Assembly (NCBI RefSeq): GCF_000621165.1
Contig: NZ_JHZA01000019.1
Coordinates: 1 to 64,000 of the forward strand
DNA: 64,000 nt
Direction of reading: 5' to 3'
DNA from: Enterovibrio calviensis DSM 14347
GTDB lineage: Bacteria; Pseudomonadota; Gammaproteobacteria; Enterobacterales; Vibrionaceae
In this document: one piece after another, positions 43,966-54,015 of the stretch
Layout: each line of letters starts with the position of its first letter
Position numbering within the stretch: position 1 is the stretch's first letter
The notes under the pieces: generated by a model
The model's input: the letters and a program-made list of their open reading frames with translations, nothing else
What the model was told of the DNA's origin: nothing
Database searches by the model: none
Translations under genes and position numbers: made by a program

Positions 43966-44771
43966 GCATTCAACCTCAATGTAAGAGCTTTACACGCCGC
44001 ATCACTGCTATAGCGTGTTTGTTCTATACAACGAACGGGAACTAACCCCATCACTGCATTAGTTATAAATACTTCATCTGCGGAAAAAATGACGTCCGCA
44101 TCCTCAGTCACAATATCAATTTGGAATCCTTCCAACTGTGCTGCCTGAATCACCTCTGCACGCATTGTACCTTCTACACCAGACAACGAAAGATCTGGTG
44201 TAAAAAGCGTGTCGCCTTTTCGCCAAAAAAGATTGGAAGCAGAAGTTTCAATCAGCTTCCCGTTAAGGTCGCACACCACACCATCTTCAACATCTTGAGC
44301 GTTCAACTCTTGCTTGATCAGAACCTGTTCAAGGCGATTGAGGTGCTTGAGTCCAGCAAGTGGAGATAAACCTAATCGTTGTTTGAGCATGACCATCTGT
44401 ATGCCCTGCTCTTGCCATTGCTTATAGTGCGAAGGATAAGCATGCGAAGACACGACAACACTTGGAGTGTGACAACCTTCAGGGCTGTAACCTCTGCCGC
44501 CACTGCCTCTCGTCACCACCACTTTGACTATGCTCTTGATTTCCGCTTTTAAGGAATCAGCCACCTGAGCCACAGACAGTGTCAAATGCTGCCAATCTAT
44601 ACCCTCTATACCTAGCTGAGCAGTGTTGGCTTTCAGGCGGTCTTGATGGCGCGACCAAGAGCGCACCACTCCGGACTCAACCAGCATGGTGGTGTAACAT
44701 CCATCGCCATATTGCAGCCCCCTATCAGTGATAGGCAGGAGGTCGGCAGGCTGTCCGTTAAGCAGGATCAT
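43962..44771 (-). CDS. pabC: Aminodeoxychorismate lyase
   Basis: The 269-residue class-IV PLP enzyme has DRGLQYGDGCYTTM, VVTRGSGGRGYSPEG, the lysine-bearing segment LKHLNRLEQVLIKQE and the cofactor-side SASNLFWRKGD. It releases pyruvate from aminodeoxychorismate to give p-aminobenzoate for folate. It sits between fabF and mltG, as in other Vibrio and enterobacteria, after the fabF terminator. Confidence 0.93.
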   Translation of the reverse strand: MILLNGQPADLLPITDRGLQYGDGCYTTMLVESGVVRSWSRHQDRLKANTAQLGIEGIDWQHLTLSVAQVADSLKAEIKSIVKVVVTRGSGGRGYSPEGCHTPSVVVSSHAYPSHYKQWQEQGIQMVMLKQRLGLSPLAGLKHLNRLEQVLIKQELNAQDVEDGVVCDLNGKLIETSASNLFWRKGDTLFTPDLSLSGVEGTMRAEVIQAAQLEGFQIDIVTEDADVIFSADEVFITNAVMGLVPVRCIEQTRYSSDAACKALTLRLNA

Positions 44772-44790
44772 TGTTCATCCTTGAAAAGCA

Positions 44791-44827
44791 GAAAAAAAAA
44801 CGGCCCGATATCAACTATCGAGCCGTT
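44791..44827 (-). terminator. Intrinsic terminator after fabF
   Basis: On the minus strand AACGGCTCGATA and TATCGGGCCGTT pair with one mismatch around GTTGA, followed by nine T's. It would separate the fab genes from pabC-mltG-tmk-holB, unless read through. Confidence 0.88.
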
Positions 44828-44844
44828 CTATTCTATCAAAAAAC

Positions 44845-46083
44845 TTACATTTTTTTGAAGATTAACGAACCGTTGGTGCCGCCAAAGCCGAAGGAGTTAC
44901 ACAGGGCGTACTCCATGTTCACTTGACGCGCTTCATGAGGGACGTAATCCAGATCACAACCTTCATCGACATTGTCTAGGTTAATCGTCGGCGGTACCGC
45001 TTGATCAACTAATGCCATGATGGTGAAGATAGATTCAGCAGAACCTGCAGCACCCAACAAGTGACCTGTCATCGATTTGGTCGAAGACACCATGGTTTTG
45101 TCTGCAGCAGCGCCCATTGCCAAACGAATACCTTTCGTTTCAGCAACATCACCCGCAGGTGTCGACGTACCGTGTGCGTTCACATAACCGATTTCTTCTG
45201 GTGTGATGCCCGCATCGCGGATTGCCGCTTTCATTGCGAGTGCGCCACCAGAGCCGTCTGCACTTGGTGAAGTCATATGGTAAGCATCGCCACTCATACC
45301 GAAGCCAACGAGCTCACAGTAGATTTTCGCGCCACGCGCTTTAGCAAACTCGTACTCTTCAAGAACCATGACGCCTGCACCGTCACCCAGAACAAAACCA
45401 TCGCGGTCTTTGTCCCAAGGGCGCGAAGCGGCTTGTGGGTCATCGTTACGAGTTGACAGTGCTTTTGCCGCGGCAAAACCACCAATACCAAGCTCTGTGG
45501 ATGCTTTCTCTGCACCGCCAGCAACCATCGCGTCCGCATCGCCGTATGCAATCATACGTGCCGCGTGACCGATGTTATGAAGGCCAGTGGTACAAGCAGT
45601 CGAAATCGCGATGTTTGGACCGCGAAGACCGTAATTAATTGAAACGTGACCGGCGATCATATTTACAATGGTCGACGGTACAAAAAATGGGCTAATTTTG
45701 CGTGGGCCTTTCTCGACATACGCACGGTGGTTTGATTCGATCAAGCCGAGACCACCAATACCAGAGCCAATAGCTACACCGATACGCTCTGCATTCTCTT
45801 CTGTGACTTCTAAACCAGAATCTTCAAGTGCTTGCACACTTGCAGCGATACCATATTGGATAAACAAATCCATTTTCTTGGCATCTTTCTTAGAGATGTA
45901 ATCTTCACAGTTGAAATCATTCACCATCCCAGCAAATTGGGTTGCGAAACCAGTGGTATCGAAATGTTGGATGGTTTGAATTCCGCTTTGGCCTGCCAGC
46001 AAGGCTTTCCAAGAAGATTCAACGGTGTTACCTACAGGTGATAACATCCCCATGCCAGTGACAACAACACGACGCTTAGACAC
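44845..46083 (-). CDS. fabF: 3-oxoacyl-ACP synthase II
   Basis: The 412-residue condensing enzyme begins [20 protein letters not shown]. It has the active-site Cys in [13 protein letters not shown], the two catalytic histidines in [12 protein letters not shown] and [12 protein letters not shown], and the end NSFGFGGTN. It elongates acyl-ACP in fatty-acid synthesis, notably palmitoleate to cis-vaccenate at low temperature. CTCCGGAG lies upstream of the ATG. It is separated from acpP by a hairpin. Confidence 0.96.
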   Translation of the reverse strand: MSKRRVVVTGMGMLSPVGNTVESSWKALLAGQSGIQTIQHFDTTGFATQFAGMVNDFNCEDYISKKDAKKMDLFIQYGIAASVQALEDSGLEVTEENAERIGVAIGSGIGGLGLIESNHRAYVEKGPRKISPFFVPSTIVNMIAGHVSINYGLRGPNIAISTACTTGLHNIGHAARMIAYGDADAMVAGGAEKASTELGIGGFAAAKALSTRNDDPQAASRPWDKDRDGFVLGDGAGVMVLEEYEFAKARGAKIYCELVGFGMSGDAYHMTSPSADGSGGALAMKAAIRDAGITPEEIGYVNAHGTSTPAGDVAETKGIRLAMGAAADKTMVSSTKSMTGHLLGAAGSAESIFTIMALVDQAVPPTINLDNVDEGCDLDYVPHEARQVNMEYALCNSFGFGGTNGSLIFKKM

Positions 46084-46130
46084 GATGATATTCTCCGGAG
46101 AAAAGGTGTAATTTGAAATTTTCGGGGTCT

Positions 46131-46163
46131 TAGAAAAAACTCAGGCGGTCAAGGTGACCGCCT
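46131..46163 (-). terminator. Terminator-like hairpin between acpP and fabF
   Basis: AGGCGGTCA and TGACCGCCT form a nine-base stem around three bases (46143-46163). On the minus strand it is followed by GAGTTTTTTC. It could partly terminate after acpP, allowing far more acpP than fabF mRNA. Confidence 0.75.
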
Positions 46164-46181
46164 GGAAGGATCTTGTTCTGA

Positions 46182-46418
46182 TTACTCAGACGCGCCTACA
46201 ACGTAATCAATCGCTGCTTGGACGGTAGTGATCTTCTCTGCTTCTTCGTCTGGGATCTCTGTATCGAATTCTTCTTCCAGAGCCATTACCAACTCAACAG
46301 TGTCAAGTGAATCTGCGCCCAGATCGTCAACGAAAGATGCTTCGTTTTTAACTTCAGCTTCGTCTACGCCTAGTTGCTCAACGATGATTTTTTTAACGCG
46401 TTCTTCGATGTTGCTCAT
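46182..46418 (-). CDS. acpP: Acyl carrier protein
   Basis: The 78-residue acidic protein is nearly identical in layout to E. coli Acp[18 protein letters not shown], then the phosphopantetheine-attachment serine Ser37 in [18 protein letters not shown]. It carries growing acyl chains. The gene lies between fabG and fabF, as usual. Confidence 0.98.
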   Translation of the reverse strand: MSNIEERVKKIIVEQLGVDEAEVKNEASFVDDLGADSLDTVELVMALEEEFDTEIPDEEAEKITTVQAAIDYVVGASE

Positions 46419-46575
46419 ATTAATACTATTCCTTACAAGATACGCAGATGCGATATGTGCAGTAGTTTATTCAATAATGTGGAAGTTGCAACACCCTATA
46501 TGCTGGTCAAACCACGATATGCTCGATAAACAGCCGGAGTTTGACCTGTATCATTTCGTGTTGCAACTTTAATGT

Positions 46576-47310
46576 TTAAATCATGTACATGCCGCCGTTA
46601 ACATGAAGTGTCTCACCTGTGATATAAGCTGCATCAGCTGACGCTAAGAAAGCGACAGTAGCAGCAATTTCACGTGGATCACCCAGTCGTCCAGCAGGTA
46701 CTTGAGCAAGTGTTGCTGTGCGCTGATCATCAGTCAGCGCTTTTGTCATATCGGTTTCGATGAAACCTGGAGCAACAGTATTTACGGTAATTCCGCGTGA
46801 TGCAACTTCTCGTGCCAGAGATTTGGTGAAGCCCACAACTCCAGCTTTCGCTGCCGCGTAATTCGCCTGTCCTGCATTACCCATGGTACCAACAACGGAG
46901 CCTACGTTGATAATACGGCCATGACGTTTTTTCATCATTGCGCGCATCACGGCTTTCGACATGCGGAAAATAGACGTCAAGTTGGTGTCCATAATGTCCT
47001 GCCACTCATCATCTTTCATTCGCATCAGAAGGTTATCACGGGTAATACCTGCGTTATTTACCAGGATATCAATATCGCCAAACTCTTCTTTAATCGATTT
47101 CAAAACAGCATCAACAGACTCAGCTGACGTCACGTTCAGTGCGAAACCTTTGCCATTTTCACCCAGATAATCACTGATTGCTGCGGCACCGCTCTCAGAA
47201 GTGGCAGTACCTACGACTGTCGCACCACGTTCAACAAGGAGTTCTGCGATAGCACGGCCAATACCGCGGCTTGCGCCTGTTACAAGAGCAATTTTTCCAT
47301 TCAGGTTCAT
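46576..47310 (-). CDS. fabG: 3-oxoacyl-ACP reductase
   Basis: From the ATG at 47310, with AAAGGAACG upstream, the product has 244 residues. It is a classical short-chain dehydrogenase: the NADP-binding TGASRGIGRAIAELL, NNAGITRDNLLMRM, the catalytic Ser in NVGSVVG and the YAAAK motif. It reduces 3-oxoacyl-ACP. The frame stays open upstream to 47403 and would overlap fabD, but the ribosome-binding site and the family start support 47310. Confidence 0.96.
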   Translation of the reverse strand: MNLNGKIALVTGASRGIGRAIAELLVERGATVVGTATSESGAAAISDYLGENGKGFALNVTSAESVDAVLKSIKEEFGDIDILVNNAGITRDNLLMRMKDDEWQDIMDTNLTSIFRMSKAVMRAMMKKRHGRIINVGSVVGTMGNAGQANYAAAKAGVVGFTKSLAREVASRGITVNTVAPGFIETDMTKALTDDQRTATLAQVPAGRLGDPREIAATVAFLASADAAYITGETLHVNGGMYMI

Positions 47311-47371
47311 GAGTTTTCGTTCCTTTATAACAGCGGCCAGTTTTTTTGTGACTGTCCGCAATTCCCAGAAA

Positions 47372-48295
47372 TTACTTCGCCGCTTCCAGCGATGCTGAAT
47401 CATTCACTGCTGCCGCATTCAGGCTGCGGTCAATACGTTTTGCTAGGCCAGTTAATACTTTACCTGGACCCATTTCCAACAGCAGCTCAACGCCTTCGCT
47501 TGCCATCTTCTCAACACTTTCTGTCCAACGAACTGGGCCATACAGTTGGCGAACCAACGCGCTCTTAATCGCCGCTGGATCAGTCTCAGTTGCGACATCC
47601 GCGTTGTTGATCACAGGAATCGATGGCGCAGAAAACGCGATACTCTCAAGTGCAACAGCTAGCTTATCTGCTGCCGGTTTCATCAATGCACAGTGAGAAG
47701 GAACAGAAACTGGCAAAGGCAAAGCACGTTTTGCGCCTGCTTCTTTACACAATACGTTTGCACGTTCTACTGCTTCTTTATTACCAGCAATAACCACTTG
47801 GCCCGGTGAATTGAAGTTAACAGGAGAAACAACTTCACCCTGTGCCGCTTCTTCACACGCTTTTGCAATCGCGTCGTTATCAAGGCCAATAATGGCTGAC
47901 ATCGCGCCTACACCGGCAGGCACAGCTTCTTGCATCAATTGACCACGAAGCTCAACCAATTTAACGGCTTCTTTAAAATCAATAACGCCCGCACAAACAA
48001 GTGCTGAGTACTCACCCAAGCTATGACCAGCCATAACCGTTGGCTGAACACCGCCTTGTTGCTGCCAAACACGCCAGATCGCCACAGATGCGCTCAATAG
48101 TGCAGGCTGGGTGCGATGCGTTTGATTAAGATCAGTGTCGGGACCATTTTGCACAAGTGCCCAAAGGTCGTAACCCAACACCTCAGATGCTTCTGAAAAT
48201 GTTTGTTTTACTACATCAAATTGCTCACCCAGTTCTGACAACATGCCCACAGTTTGTGAACCTTGACCTGGGAAAACCACAGCAAAGTTAGACAT
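47372..48295 (-). CDS. fabD: Malonyl-CoA:ACP transacylase
   Basis: The 307-residue protein has VVFPGQGSQTVGML, the nucleophile in AGHSLGEYSAL, the PVSVPSHCALM segment and the C-terminal LLEMGPGKVLTGL. It loads malonyl groups onto ACP. The gene lies 14 bases after fabH in the operon direction. Confidence 0.96.
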   Translation of the reverse strand: MSNFAVVFPGQGSQTVGMLSELGEQFDVVKQTFSEASEVLGYDLWALVQNGPDTDLNQTHRTQPALLSASVAIWRVWQQQGGVQPTVMAGHSLGEYSALVCAGVIDFKEAVKLVELRGQLMQEAVPAGVGAMSAIIGLDNDAIAKACEEAAQGEVVSPVNFNSPGQVVIAGNKEAVERANVLCKEAGAKRALPLPVSVPSHCALMKPAADKLAVALESIAFSAPSIPVINNADVATETDPAAIKSALVRQLYGPVRWTESVEKMASEGVELLLEMGPGKVLTGLAKRIDRSLNAAAVNDSASLEAAK

Positions 48296-48309
48296 CGATA
48301 TTTTCCTTT

Positions 48310-49275
48310 TTAAAACTTAATCAGAGCAGAACCCCAGGCGAAACCACCGCCAAAGGCCTCAAGCAAAATCGTTTGGCCGCGTTGAATGCGTCCGTCTCTT
48401 ACTGCCTCATCGAGCGCAGTAGGGACAGAAGCGGCAGACGTATTGCCGTGTCTATCTAGGGTAATCACGACCTGATCCATCGACATCGCAAGTTTCTTAG
48501 CCGTTGCTTTAATAATGCGGAAGTTGGCTTGATGTGGTACCAACCAGTCGATCTCTGACTTGTCCATACGATTCGCATCAAGTGTTTCTGACACGATGTT
48601 AGCCAGTTGCGTAACAGCAACTTTAAACACGTCGTTTCCAGCCATTTCTAGCCATGCATCTTGCGCGACCGGATTATTAGCGCCAGCACGCTCAGGAAAC
48701 TTCAGTTTAAGCAACTCGCCAAACTTACCGTCAGCGCGAAGGTGCGTTGAAATAATTCCAGGCTCTTCACTGGCACTTACGATTGCTGCTCCAGCACCAT
48801 CACCAAACAGAATGATGGTCGAACGATCTTCTGGATCGCACTTGTGCGATAGACGATCGGCTCCAATGACGAGAGCATTACGTGCCATACCTGACTTCAC
48901 GTACTGATCTGCCACGCTTAAAGCATAAACAAACCCGGAACAAGCAGCAGCAATATCAAACGCAGGGCAACCGCTAATCTCCAGCATTGCTTGTACATCA
49001 CAAGCTGCTGCAGGAAATGCGTTTTCACCACTCGTCGTAGCAAAGATAATTAGATCAATGTCTTGCTTGTCAATCTGTGCCATTTCAATGGCTTGACAGG
49101 CAGCGTGATAACCCATCGTCGCCACTGTTTCGTCTTCAGCAGCGATACGACGCTCTTTAATACCAGTACGAGCCATGATCCACTCATCGCTGGTATCCAC
49201 CATTTTTTCAAGATCCGCGTTAGAACGGATTTGCGCAGGCAAATAACTGCCTGTGCCTAAAATCTTACTGAACAT
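48310..49275 (-). CDS. fabH: 3-oxoacyl-ACP synthase III
   Basis: The 321-residue protein has the catalytic triad of FabH: Cys112 in [13 protein letters not shown], His in [11 protein letters not shown] and Asn in [12 protein letters not shown]. Its start carries ILGTGSYLP and the [12 protein letters not shown] signature. It condenses acetyl-CoA with malonyl-ACP and so starts fatty-acid synthesis. It lies five bases after plsX. Confidence 0.96.
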   Translation of the reverse strand: MFSKILGTGSYLPAQIRSNADLEKMVDTSDEWIMARTGIKERRIAAEDETVATMGYHAACQAIEMAQIDKQDIDLIIFATTSGENAFPAAACDVQAMLEISGCPAFDIAAACSGFVYALSVADQYVKSGMARNALVIGADRLSHKCDPEDRSTIILFGDGAGAAIVSASEEPGIISTHLRADGKFGELLKLKFPERAGANNPVAQDAWLEMAGNDVFKVAVTQLANIVSETLDANRMDKSEIDWLVPHQANFRIIKATAKKLAMSMDQVVITLDRHGNTSAASVPTALDEAVRDGRIQRGQTILLEAFGGGFAWGSALIKF

Positions 49276-49280
49276 GAAGA

Positions 49281-50306
49281 CTAATAATGCCTCTCGAGTA
49301 GTACGGCTTCCAAACGGTCACATATCTTTTTAGGTATTTGCCGTTCGACTTCGTGTACCGCTTCACCGATAGCGTGTTGGAAAGCGGATATATCAGCACG
49401 TCCGTGGCTTTTCACTACAATGCCGCGCAATCCTAACAGACTTGCACCATTGTACTGGTCGGGGTTCAGGTTATTTAGCGATTTAAATAGACTGCCAAAT
49501 AGCCATTTAGCCACCAGTTTCTTGAATGGGTTCTCGAGTATATGCATTTTTAGACTTTCTAAAAATAACCTCGCGACACCTTCACTGGTTTTCAGGCTAA
49601 CATTACCGACGAATCCATCGCAGACAATCACGTCGGCTTTTCCTGTATAGAGTTGGTCACCCTCAACATAGCCGATGTAATTAACCGCAGAACACTGTTG
49701 CAGCATTTCTGAACAGCGTTTAACCAAATCATTCCCTTTAATTTCTTCCTCACCGATATTCAGCAGTGCCACTGATGGTTGACGACCTAACTCTTCTTCA
49801 GCGAGTACGGCCCCCATAACGGCAAATTGAAATAACGTATCGGCATCTACTGAAACATTCGCGCCTAAATCTAATAGCCAGCTTTTGTGGTCTCCTAACG
49901 TTGGAAGCTCAGAGATCAAAGCAGGTCTGTCGATACCAGGAAGTAGTTTCAATAGCATTCGGGAGAGTGCCATCAAGGCACCAGTGTTACCAGCACTGAC
50001 GCAAGCATCTGCTTTGCCTTCAGCAACCAGTTCAAGGGCGACACGCATAGATGATCCTTTGCTTGAGCGAAGCGCTTGCGAAGGACGGGTGTCATTGGCG
50101 ATAGAAGATTCCGCATGAACAATTGATATGCGGGAGGCGTTATTATGACCCAGCAATACGAGCTGGCGGGTGATCTCAGCATGATCACCGACGAGTACGA
50201 CTTTTAACGAAGGGAAATGCAACAATGCCTGCACGGAGGCAGGCACTGTTATCTGGGGACCGAAGTCCCCACCCATCGCATCAAGTGCAATGGTTAGACC
50301 AGACAA
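49281..50306 (-). CDS. plsX: Phosphate acyltransferase PlsX
   Basis: The 341-residue protein begins [20 protein letters not shown] and has [21 protein letters not shown] and [16 protein letters not shown], all standard PlsX segments. It converts acyl-ACP to acyl-phosphate for phospholipid synthesis. It directly follows rpmF and precedes fabH. Confidence 0.95.
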   Translation of the reverse strand: MSGLTIALDAMGGDFGPQITVPASVQALLHFPSLKVVLVGDHAEITRQLVLLGHNNASRISIVHAESSIANDTRPSQALRSSKGSSMRVALELVAEGKADACVSAGNTGALMALSRMLLKLLPGIDRPALISELPTLGDHKSWLLDLGANVSVDADTLFQFAVMGAVLAEEELGRQPSVALLNIGEEEIKGNDLVKRCSEMLQQCSAVNYIGYVEGDQLYTGKADVIVCDGFVGNVSLKTSEGVARLFLESLKMHILENPFKKLVAKWLFGSLFKSLNNLNPDQYNGASLLGLRGIVVKSHGRADISAFQHAIGEAVHEVERQIPKKICDRLEAVLLERHY

Positions 50307-50315
50307 GGCTCAACC

Positions 50316-50486
50316 TTACTTGTTGATTACCTTGCGGCCACGGTAGAAACCGTCAGCAGTCACGTTGTGACGCAGGTGAGTTTCACCAGAAGTTGCATCT
50401 ACAGACAATGCACTAGTAGTTAGCGCATCGTGTGAACGACGCATACCACGCATAGAACGTGATTTCTTGCTCTTTTGTACGGCCAT
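50316..50486 (-). CDS. rpmF: 50S ribosomal protein L32
   Basis: The gene encodes 56 residues: [20 protein letters not shown], then [29 protein letters not shown], ending VINK. The start matches L32 very well. The gene is short, with its ATG at 50486 and TAA at 50316-50318. It sits between yceD and plsX, its usual place. There are no zinc-binding cysteines, as in other gamma-proteobacterial L32. Confidence 0.97.
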   Translation of the reverse strand: MAVQKSKKSRSMRGMRRSHDALTTSALSVDATSGETHLRHNVTADGFYRGRKVINK

Positions 50487-50491
50487 GGACC

Positions 50492-51022
50492 CTACTCCTC
50501 GTTACTTTGCTTTAAGTTTTTCAAAACGGCAAATGGATTCGGACGCTCATCAGCAAGCGGGATTTCCCCGAACACCATGCCATCAGCGTTAACTTCGCAG
50601 TCAACCTCATCGTGCATGGCAACCTGTGGCAAAGCCACCATCAATTCATCTTCGATGATTTGAAGCAGGTTAATCTCACCATTTTCGTCGACTAATGCCG
50701 GCTCATAAGCTTCCGGTAAATTGCCAACCTGATCTTCATTGAAAACCGGGCTGTAAATAAATTCGATATCACAGTGATATGGGAAAGACTTCCAACAACG
50801 CTGACATTCTAGATTAACATCGACCTTAGCGTGACCGCTTACAATCTTTAAACCTTGAGCATCAATGTCGAACGAAAGCTTCACATGAGCATCACCGATT
50901 ACACCGTCAGTTGCCTCAGAAATACGCTCTAGTTGCTTAACTGCGATGATGCCATCGTAGTCCAGCCTCTTTTGCGCACTTTTAAACGGATCAACCGTTA
51001 GTGGTAGCTTTACCTTCTGCAT
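50492..51022 (-). CDS. yceD: YceD, DUF177 protein (23S rRNA accumulation)
   Basis: The 176-residue protein begins [20 protein letters not shown] and has the family core [17 protein letters not shown] (two CxxC-like cysteines), [19 protein letters not shown] and a C-terminal [10 protein letters not shown]. YceD (Duf177) is needed for normal 23S rRNA levels in plants and bacteria; the mechanism is unclear. It lies six bases before rpmF and is the first gene of the operon. Confidence 0.93.
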   Translation of the reverse strand: MQKVKLPLTVDPFKSAQKRLDYDGIIAVKQLERISEATDGVIGDAHVKLSFDIDAQGLKIVSGHAKVDVNLECQRCWKSFPYHCDIEFIYSPVFNEDQVGNLPEAYEPALVDENGEINLLQIIEDELMVALPQVAMHDEVDCEVNADGMVFGEIPLADERPNPFAVLKNLKQSNEE

Positions 51023-51257
51023 AGGGCGCGAATTCTAGCCTCCAAAGCATCCTGAGTCAAAGAAATTTATGCCTTAACTTCCAGATCGTTGGCTCTAAAG
51101 CGACAACCTTTCATATATGGGTTAATTTCTGAACAACAGGCGCTTAGCGAAATTAAATACAGAATGGGCAGAAACACTCAAGCCCACTCGCCTACGCAAG
51201 TGTAAAACATTACACTGACCTCCGTATACGAATAATCTGACTATGGTGCATCGATAG

Positions 51258-51842
51258 ATGAATAATCAAACAGTCGTACTGGCATCTGGGTCTAAATACC
51301 GCCAGATGTTGCTTCAAAAACTCGATTTTCCTTTCAAGTCTCACTCTCCTGACATTGACGAAACACCATTTGATGATGAATCCCCCACCGAATTGGTCAA
51401 ACGTCTGTCACTGGAAAAAGCAAAAGCATGCCGAGATGCACATCCTGACGCATTGATCATAGGATCCGATCAAGTTTGCGTGATCAAAGGAAAGATCCTC
51501 GGGAAACCACACACTCATGAACGCGCAGTCGAGCAACTCACATTAGCGTCGGGCCAGCACGTCACCTTTTATACCGGACTAACGCTACTCAACGCCGCGA
51601 CAAATACAGTTCAAACTGACGTGGAACCTTTTCACGTTCATTTTCGACAGCTAACGCTCGAAGAAATCGAAGGCTATGTTGTCCGTGAGCAGCCTTTAGA
51701 TTGCGCGGGCAGTTTTAAATGTGAAAGTTTGGGGATTGCTCTATTTGACAGACTAGAAGGCAGAGATCCCAACACCTTGGTGGGATTACCTTTAATACGC
51801 CTGTGTGAAATGATGCAAGCAGAAGGCAAAGCTGTTTTATAG
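51258..51842 (+). CDS. yceF: Maf-like m7GTP pyrophosphatase YceF
   Basis: The 194-residue protein has [43 protein letters not shown] (catalytic Asp), the long YceF signature [11 protein letters not shown] and [16 protein letters not shown]. It hydrolyses 7-methyl-GTP and related non-canonical nucleotides, cleaning the nucleotide pool. It is divergent from yceD, with about 235 bp between them. Confidence 0.93.
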   Translation: MNNQTVVLASGSKYRQMLLQKLDFPFKSHSPDIDETPFDDESPTELVKRLSLEKAKACRDAHPDALIIGSDQVCVIKGKILGKPHTHERAVEQLTLASGQHVTFYTGLTLLNAATNTVQTDVEPFHVHFRQLTLEEIEGYVVREQPLDCAGSFKCESLGIALFDRLEGRDPNTLVGLPLIRLCEMMQAEGKAVL

Positions 51843-51850
51843 AAAAGACT

Positions 51851-51870
51851 AAGGGCGTTCAAGCGCCCTT
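51851..51870. terminator. Hairpin between converging yceF and HAD genes
   Basis: AAGGGCG and CGCCCTT pair around TTCAAG just after the yceF stop. The flanks are only weakly T-rich, so its strength is uncertain. Confidence 0.6.
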
Positions 51871-51917
51871 ACCGTTATTCGCTTATCTACATAAAGCAGA
51901 TTCAGAATAAAGAAGAT

Positions 51918-52559
51918 TCAGAGAAGTGCATCTAAAGATGCAATGACAGCGATAGGTGCATACTCAGACAACACACTCTCGTCATGAACACCCCAAGTGA
52001 TGCCGATAGCATCCACCCCAGCATTCTTTGCTAAAAGCATATCGTGAGAAGTATCCCCTACCATTACCGCTTCGTGCGGCTCAATGTCTAATTCACCCAA
52101 CAGAGAGAGGATCATCAGAGGATCCGGCTTTGAAGCCGTTTGATCTGCAGTTCTCGTTGCGATAAAAAGATGCTCGGTCTTGGTTTCTTGAATTGCACGG
52201 TCCAGACCAGGACGAGATTTTCCCGTTGCCACACTCAACAAATGTCCACGCGTCTTCAACGTCGTCAAAACATCCATCACCCCGTCATATAAAGAATGAG
52301 AAGTGGTGTTGAGCTCTCGAAATTGCTCACCGTAGTGTTTTTTCCACATGTCACGCTTTTCAATCGGAGCATCCGGATACAGATAGCTGTAGCCCTTATC
52401 TAGGCTAAGACCAATCATTTGCTTCAGCTCGTCAAATGACAACTCTGGTAAGCCACCCGTTAAACGGGCAGCCTCATCCAAACTTGAAACAATACGCGCA
52501 ACGGAATCCATTACCGTACCGTCCCAATCGAATATCACTAACTTATAGTTAGTTAACAC
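51918..52559 (-). CDS. HAD-superfamily phosphatase (Gph-like)
   Basis: The 213-residue protein carries the HAD motifs: VIFDWDGTVMDSV (nucleophile Asp), SVATGKSR (motif II), the lysine in TASKPDPLMI and the acidic VGDTSHDMLLAKNAG. A small helical cap lies between motifs I and II. It probably dephosphorylates a small metabolite. Its start overlaps the end of rluC by 11 bases, so they are co-translated, as in V. cholerae. Confidence 0.9.
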   Translation of the reverse strand: MLTNYKLVIFDWDGTVMDSVARIVSSLDEAARLTGGLPELSFDELKQMIGLSLDKGYSYLYPDAPIEKRDMWKKHYGEQFRELNTTSHSLYDGVMDVLTTLKTRGHLLSVATGKSRPGLDRAIQETKTEHLFIATRTADQTASKPDPLMILSLLGELDIEPHEAVMVGDTSHDMLLAKNAGVDAIGITWGVHDESVLSEYAPIAVIASLDALL

Positions 52560-53505
52560 GTGGCAGTTTCCTTAAACCTTCCAAGGTTCGTTCAAGTTGT
52601 TTATCCAAAGGCGCTGAAATGTCCATGGCCTCTTCTGTTCCTGGGTGAACGAATTTGATATTCGCGGCGTGAAGGAACAAGCGGTTCAAACCAAATTTTT
52701 TCGTGTAAGCATCAAAGCGCGGATCACCATAACGGTCATCCCAAGCAAGAGGATGCCCTACATATTGAGCGTGAACCCTAATTTGGTGCGTACGTCCAGT
52801 AATCGGACTCGCTTGTACTAAGGTTGCCTGATCAAATTGTTCAAGTATCTTGAAACGGGTTTCAGACGCTTTGCCATTCGGGTTAACCCGAACAATGCTA
52901 TTCACTTCATTTTTAAGTAAAGGAGCCGTCACCTTGCGCATGCTTGGTTTCCACTTTCCCATACCCAAAGCAAAGTAATATTTCTGTACTGTCTTCTCAC
53001 GGAACTGCGCTTGAAGATGACGCAAAGCTGAGCGTTTTTTGGCGATCAGCAAAATGCCGGACGTGTCTCTGTCGATGCGATGCACCAACTCGAGAAAACG
53101 CGCATCAGGGCGAAGTGCACGCATCGCTTCAATCGCCCCAAAATGCAGCCCACTCCCGCCGTGAACCGCAGTTCCAGACGGCTTATTCAGCACAAGCATG
53201 TGATCGTCTTCATAAATCACACATTTTTCTAGCTCTGCCACGCGATCCAGTTTGGTATTAGGTGCCGCAGCCTGCGCCACCTCTGGGATCTTGATCGGAG
53301 GAAGACGAATAACATCGCCCGGTTGGAGCTTATATTCCGGTTTTATGCGTTTTTTGTTAACTCGCACCTCTCCCTTGCGTAGAACGCGATAAATCATACT
53401 TTTAGGGACGTTTTTAAGCCAATTTCGGAGAAAGTTATCGATCCGCTGGCCAGCAATGTCATCGGAAATGTCGATGAATTGCACTTTTGGTTTATCTGTA
53501 TTCAT
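52549..53505 (-). CDS. rluC: 23S rRNA pseudouridine synthase C
   Basis: The 318-residue protein has an S4 RNA-binding domain (about 18-75: GQRIDNFLRNWLKNVPKSMIYRVLRKGEVRVNKKR). The RluA-type catalytic domain has the active Asp in VHRIDRDTSGILL and the segments GRTHQIRVHAQ and FLHAANIKF. It modifies three uridines of 23S rRNA. The gene is divergent from rne and leads the HAD gene. Confidence 0.95.
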   Translation of the reverse strand: MNTDKPKVQFIDISDDIAGQRIDNFLRNWLKNVPKSMIYRVLRKGEVRVNKKRIKPEYKLQPGDVIRLPPIKIPEVAQAAAPNTKLDRVAELEKCVIYEDDHMLVLNKPSGTAVHGGSGLHFGAIEAMRALRPDARFLELVHRIDRDTSGILLIAKKRSALRHLQAQFREKTVQKYYFALGMGKWKPSMRKVTAPLLKNEVNSIVRVNPNGKASETRFKILEQFDQATLVQASPITGRTHQIRVHAQYVGHPLAWDDRYGDPRFDAYTKKFGLNRLFLHAANIKFVHPGTEEAMDISAPLDKQLERTLEGLRKLPRVN

Positions 53506-54015
53506 AGGGGTTCGATTCTACATTGCATCAAAGTAGTTTGCTGCAAAAAAGTGACCCTGTTATAGTTGCGCCGTAATGCAGGAAAGTTTGTAGCTTTTTT
53601 GCACGCCACGACTAAAAAGTCGACAAATAGAGTAATTTTTACCGCTTTTTCCAAGACGAATGACTATTCACGGCACTATCTCAAAGTAGTAACAGATTCG
53701 CTGAGAGTTCAATACGTCTTAATCATGCAGCAATTGGCGTAAGACATGAGGAATAAAGCACCCGTTAGTTTGTTGGCACGACGGGATAAATAACCAGTGT
53801 CAAAGAGACTATCGCCATTTGTGGCGAAGAGCCGACTGGATAAGGCGGAGTGATTTCTGATTTCCGCATCAGTGGGTCGATGAGTAGTGCCCTAGAGCGT
53901 CCCTGATTTTCCAGCCGTGAGGTTGCATTAATGTCAGACTTGGGACCTGGCAGCATTGCGTTTTTTGTCTCGTATCCGACAACTAATAACAACAAATAAT
54001 CGAGAAAAATTTGAT
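53506..54015. promoter_or_regulatory. rluC-rne intergenic region with probable rne leader
   Basis: This 510-bp stretch lies between the divergent rluC and rne starts. In E. coli, rne has a 5' leader of about 360 nt whose hairpins let RNase E control its own mRNA. The space here fits a similar leader, and several short GC-rich pairings are possible between about 53800 and 53960, but I could not fold it. No gene is supported. Confidence 0.5.
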
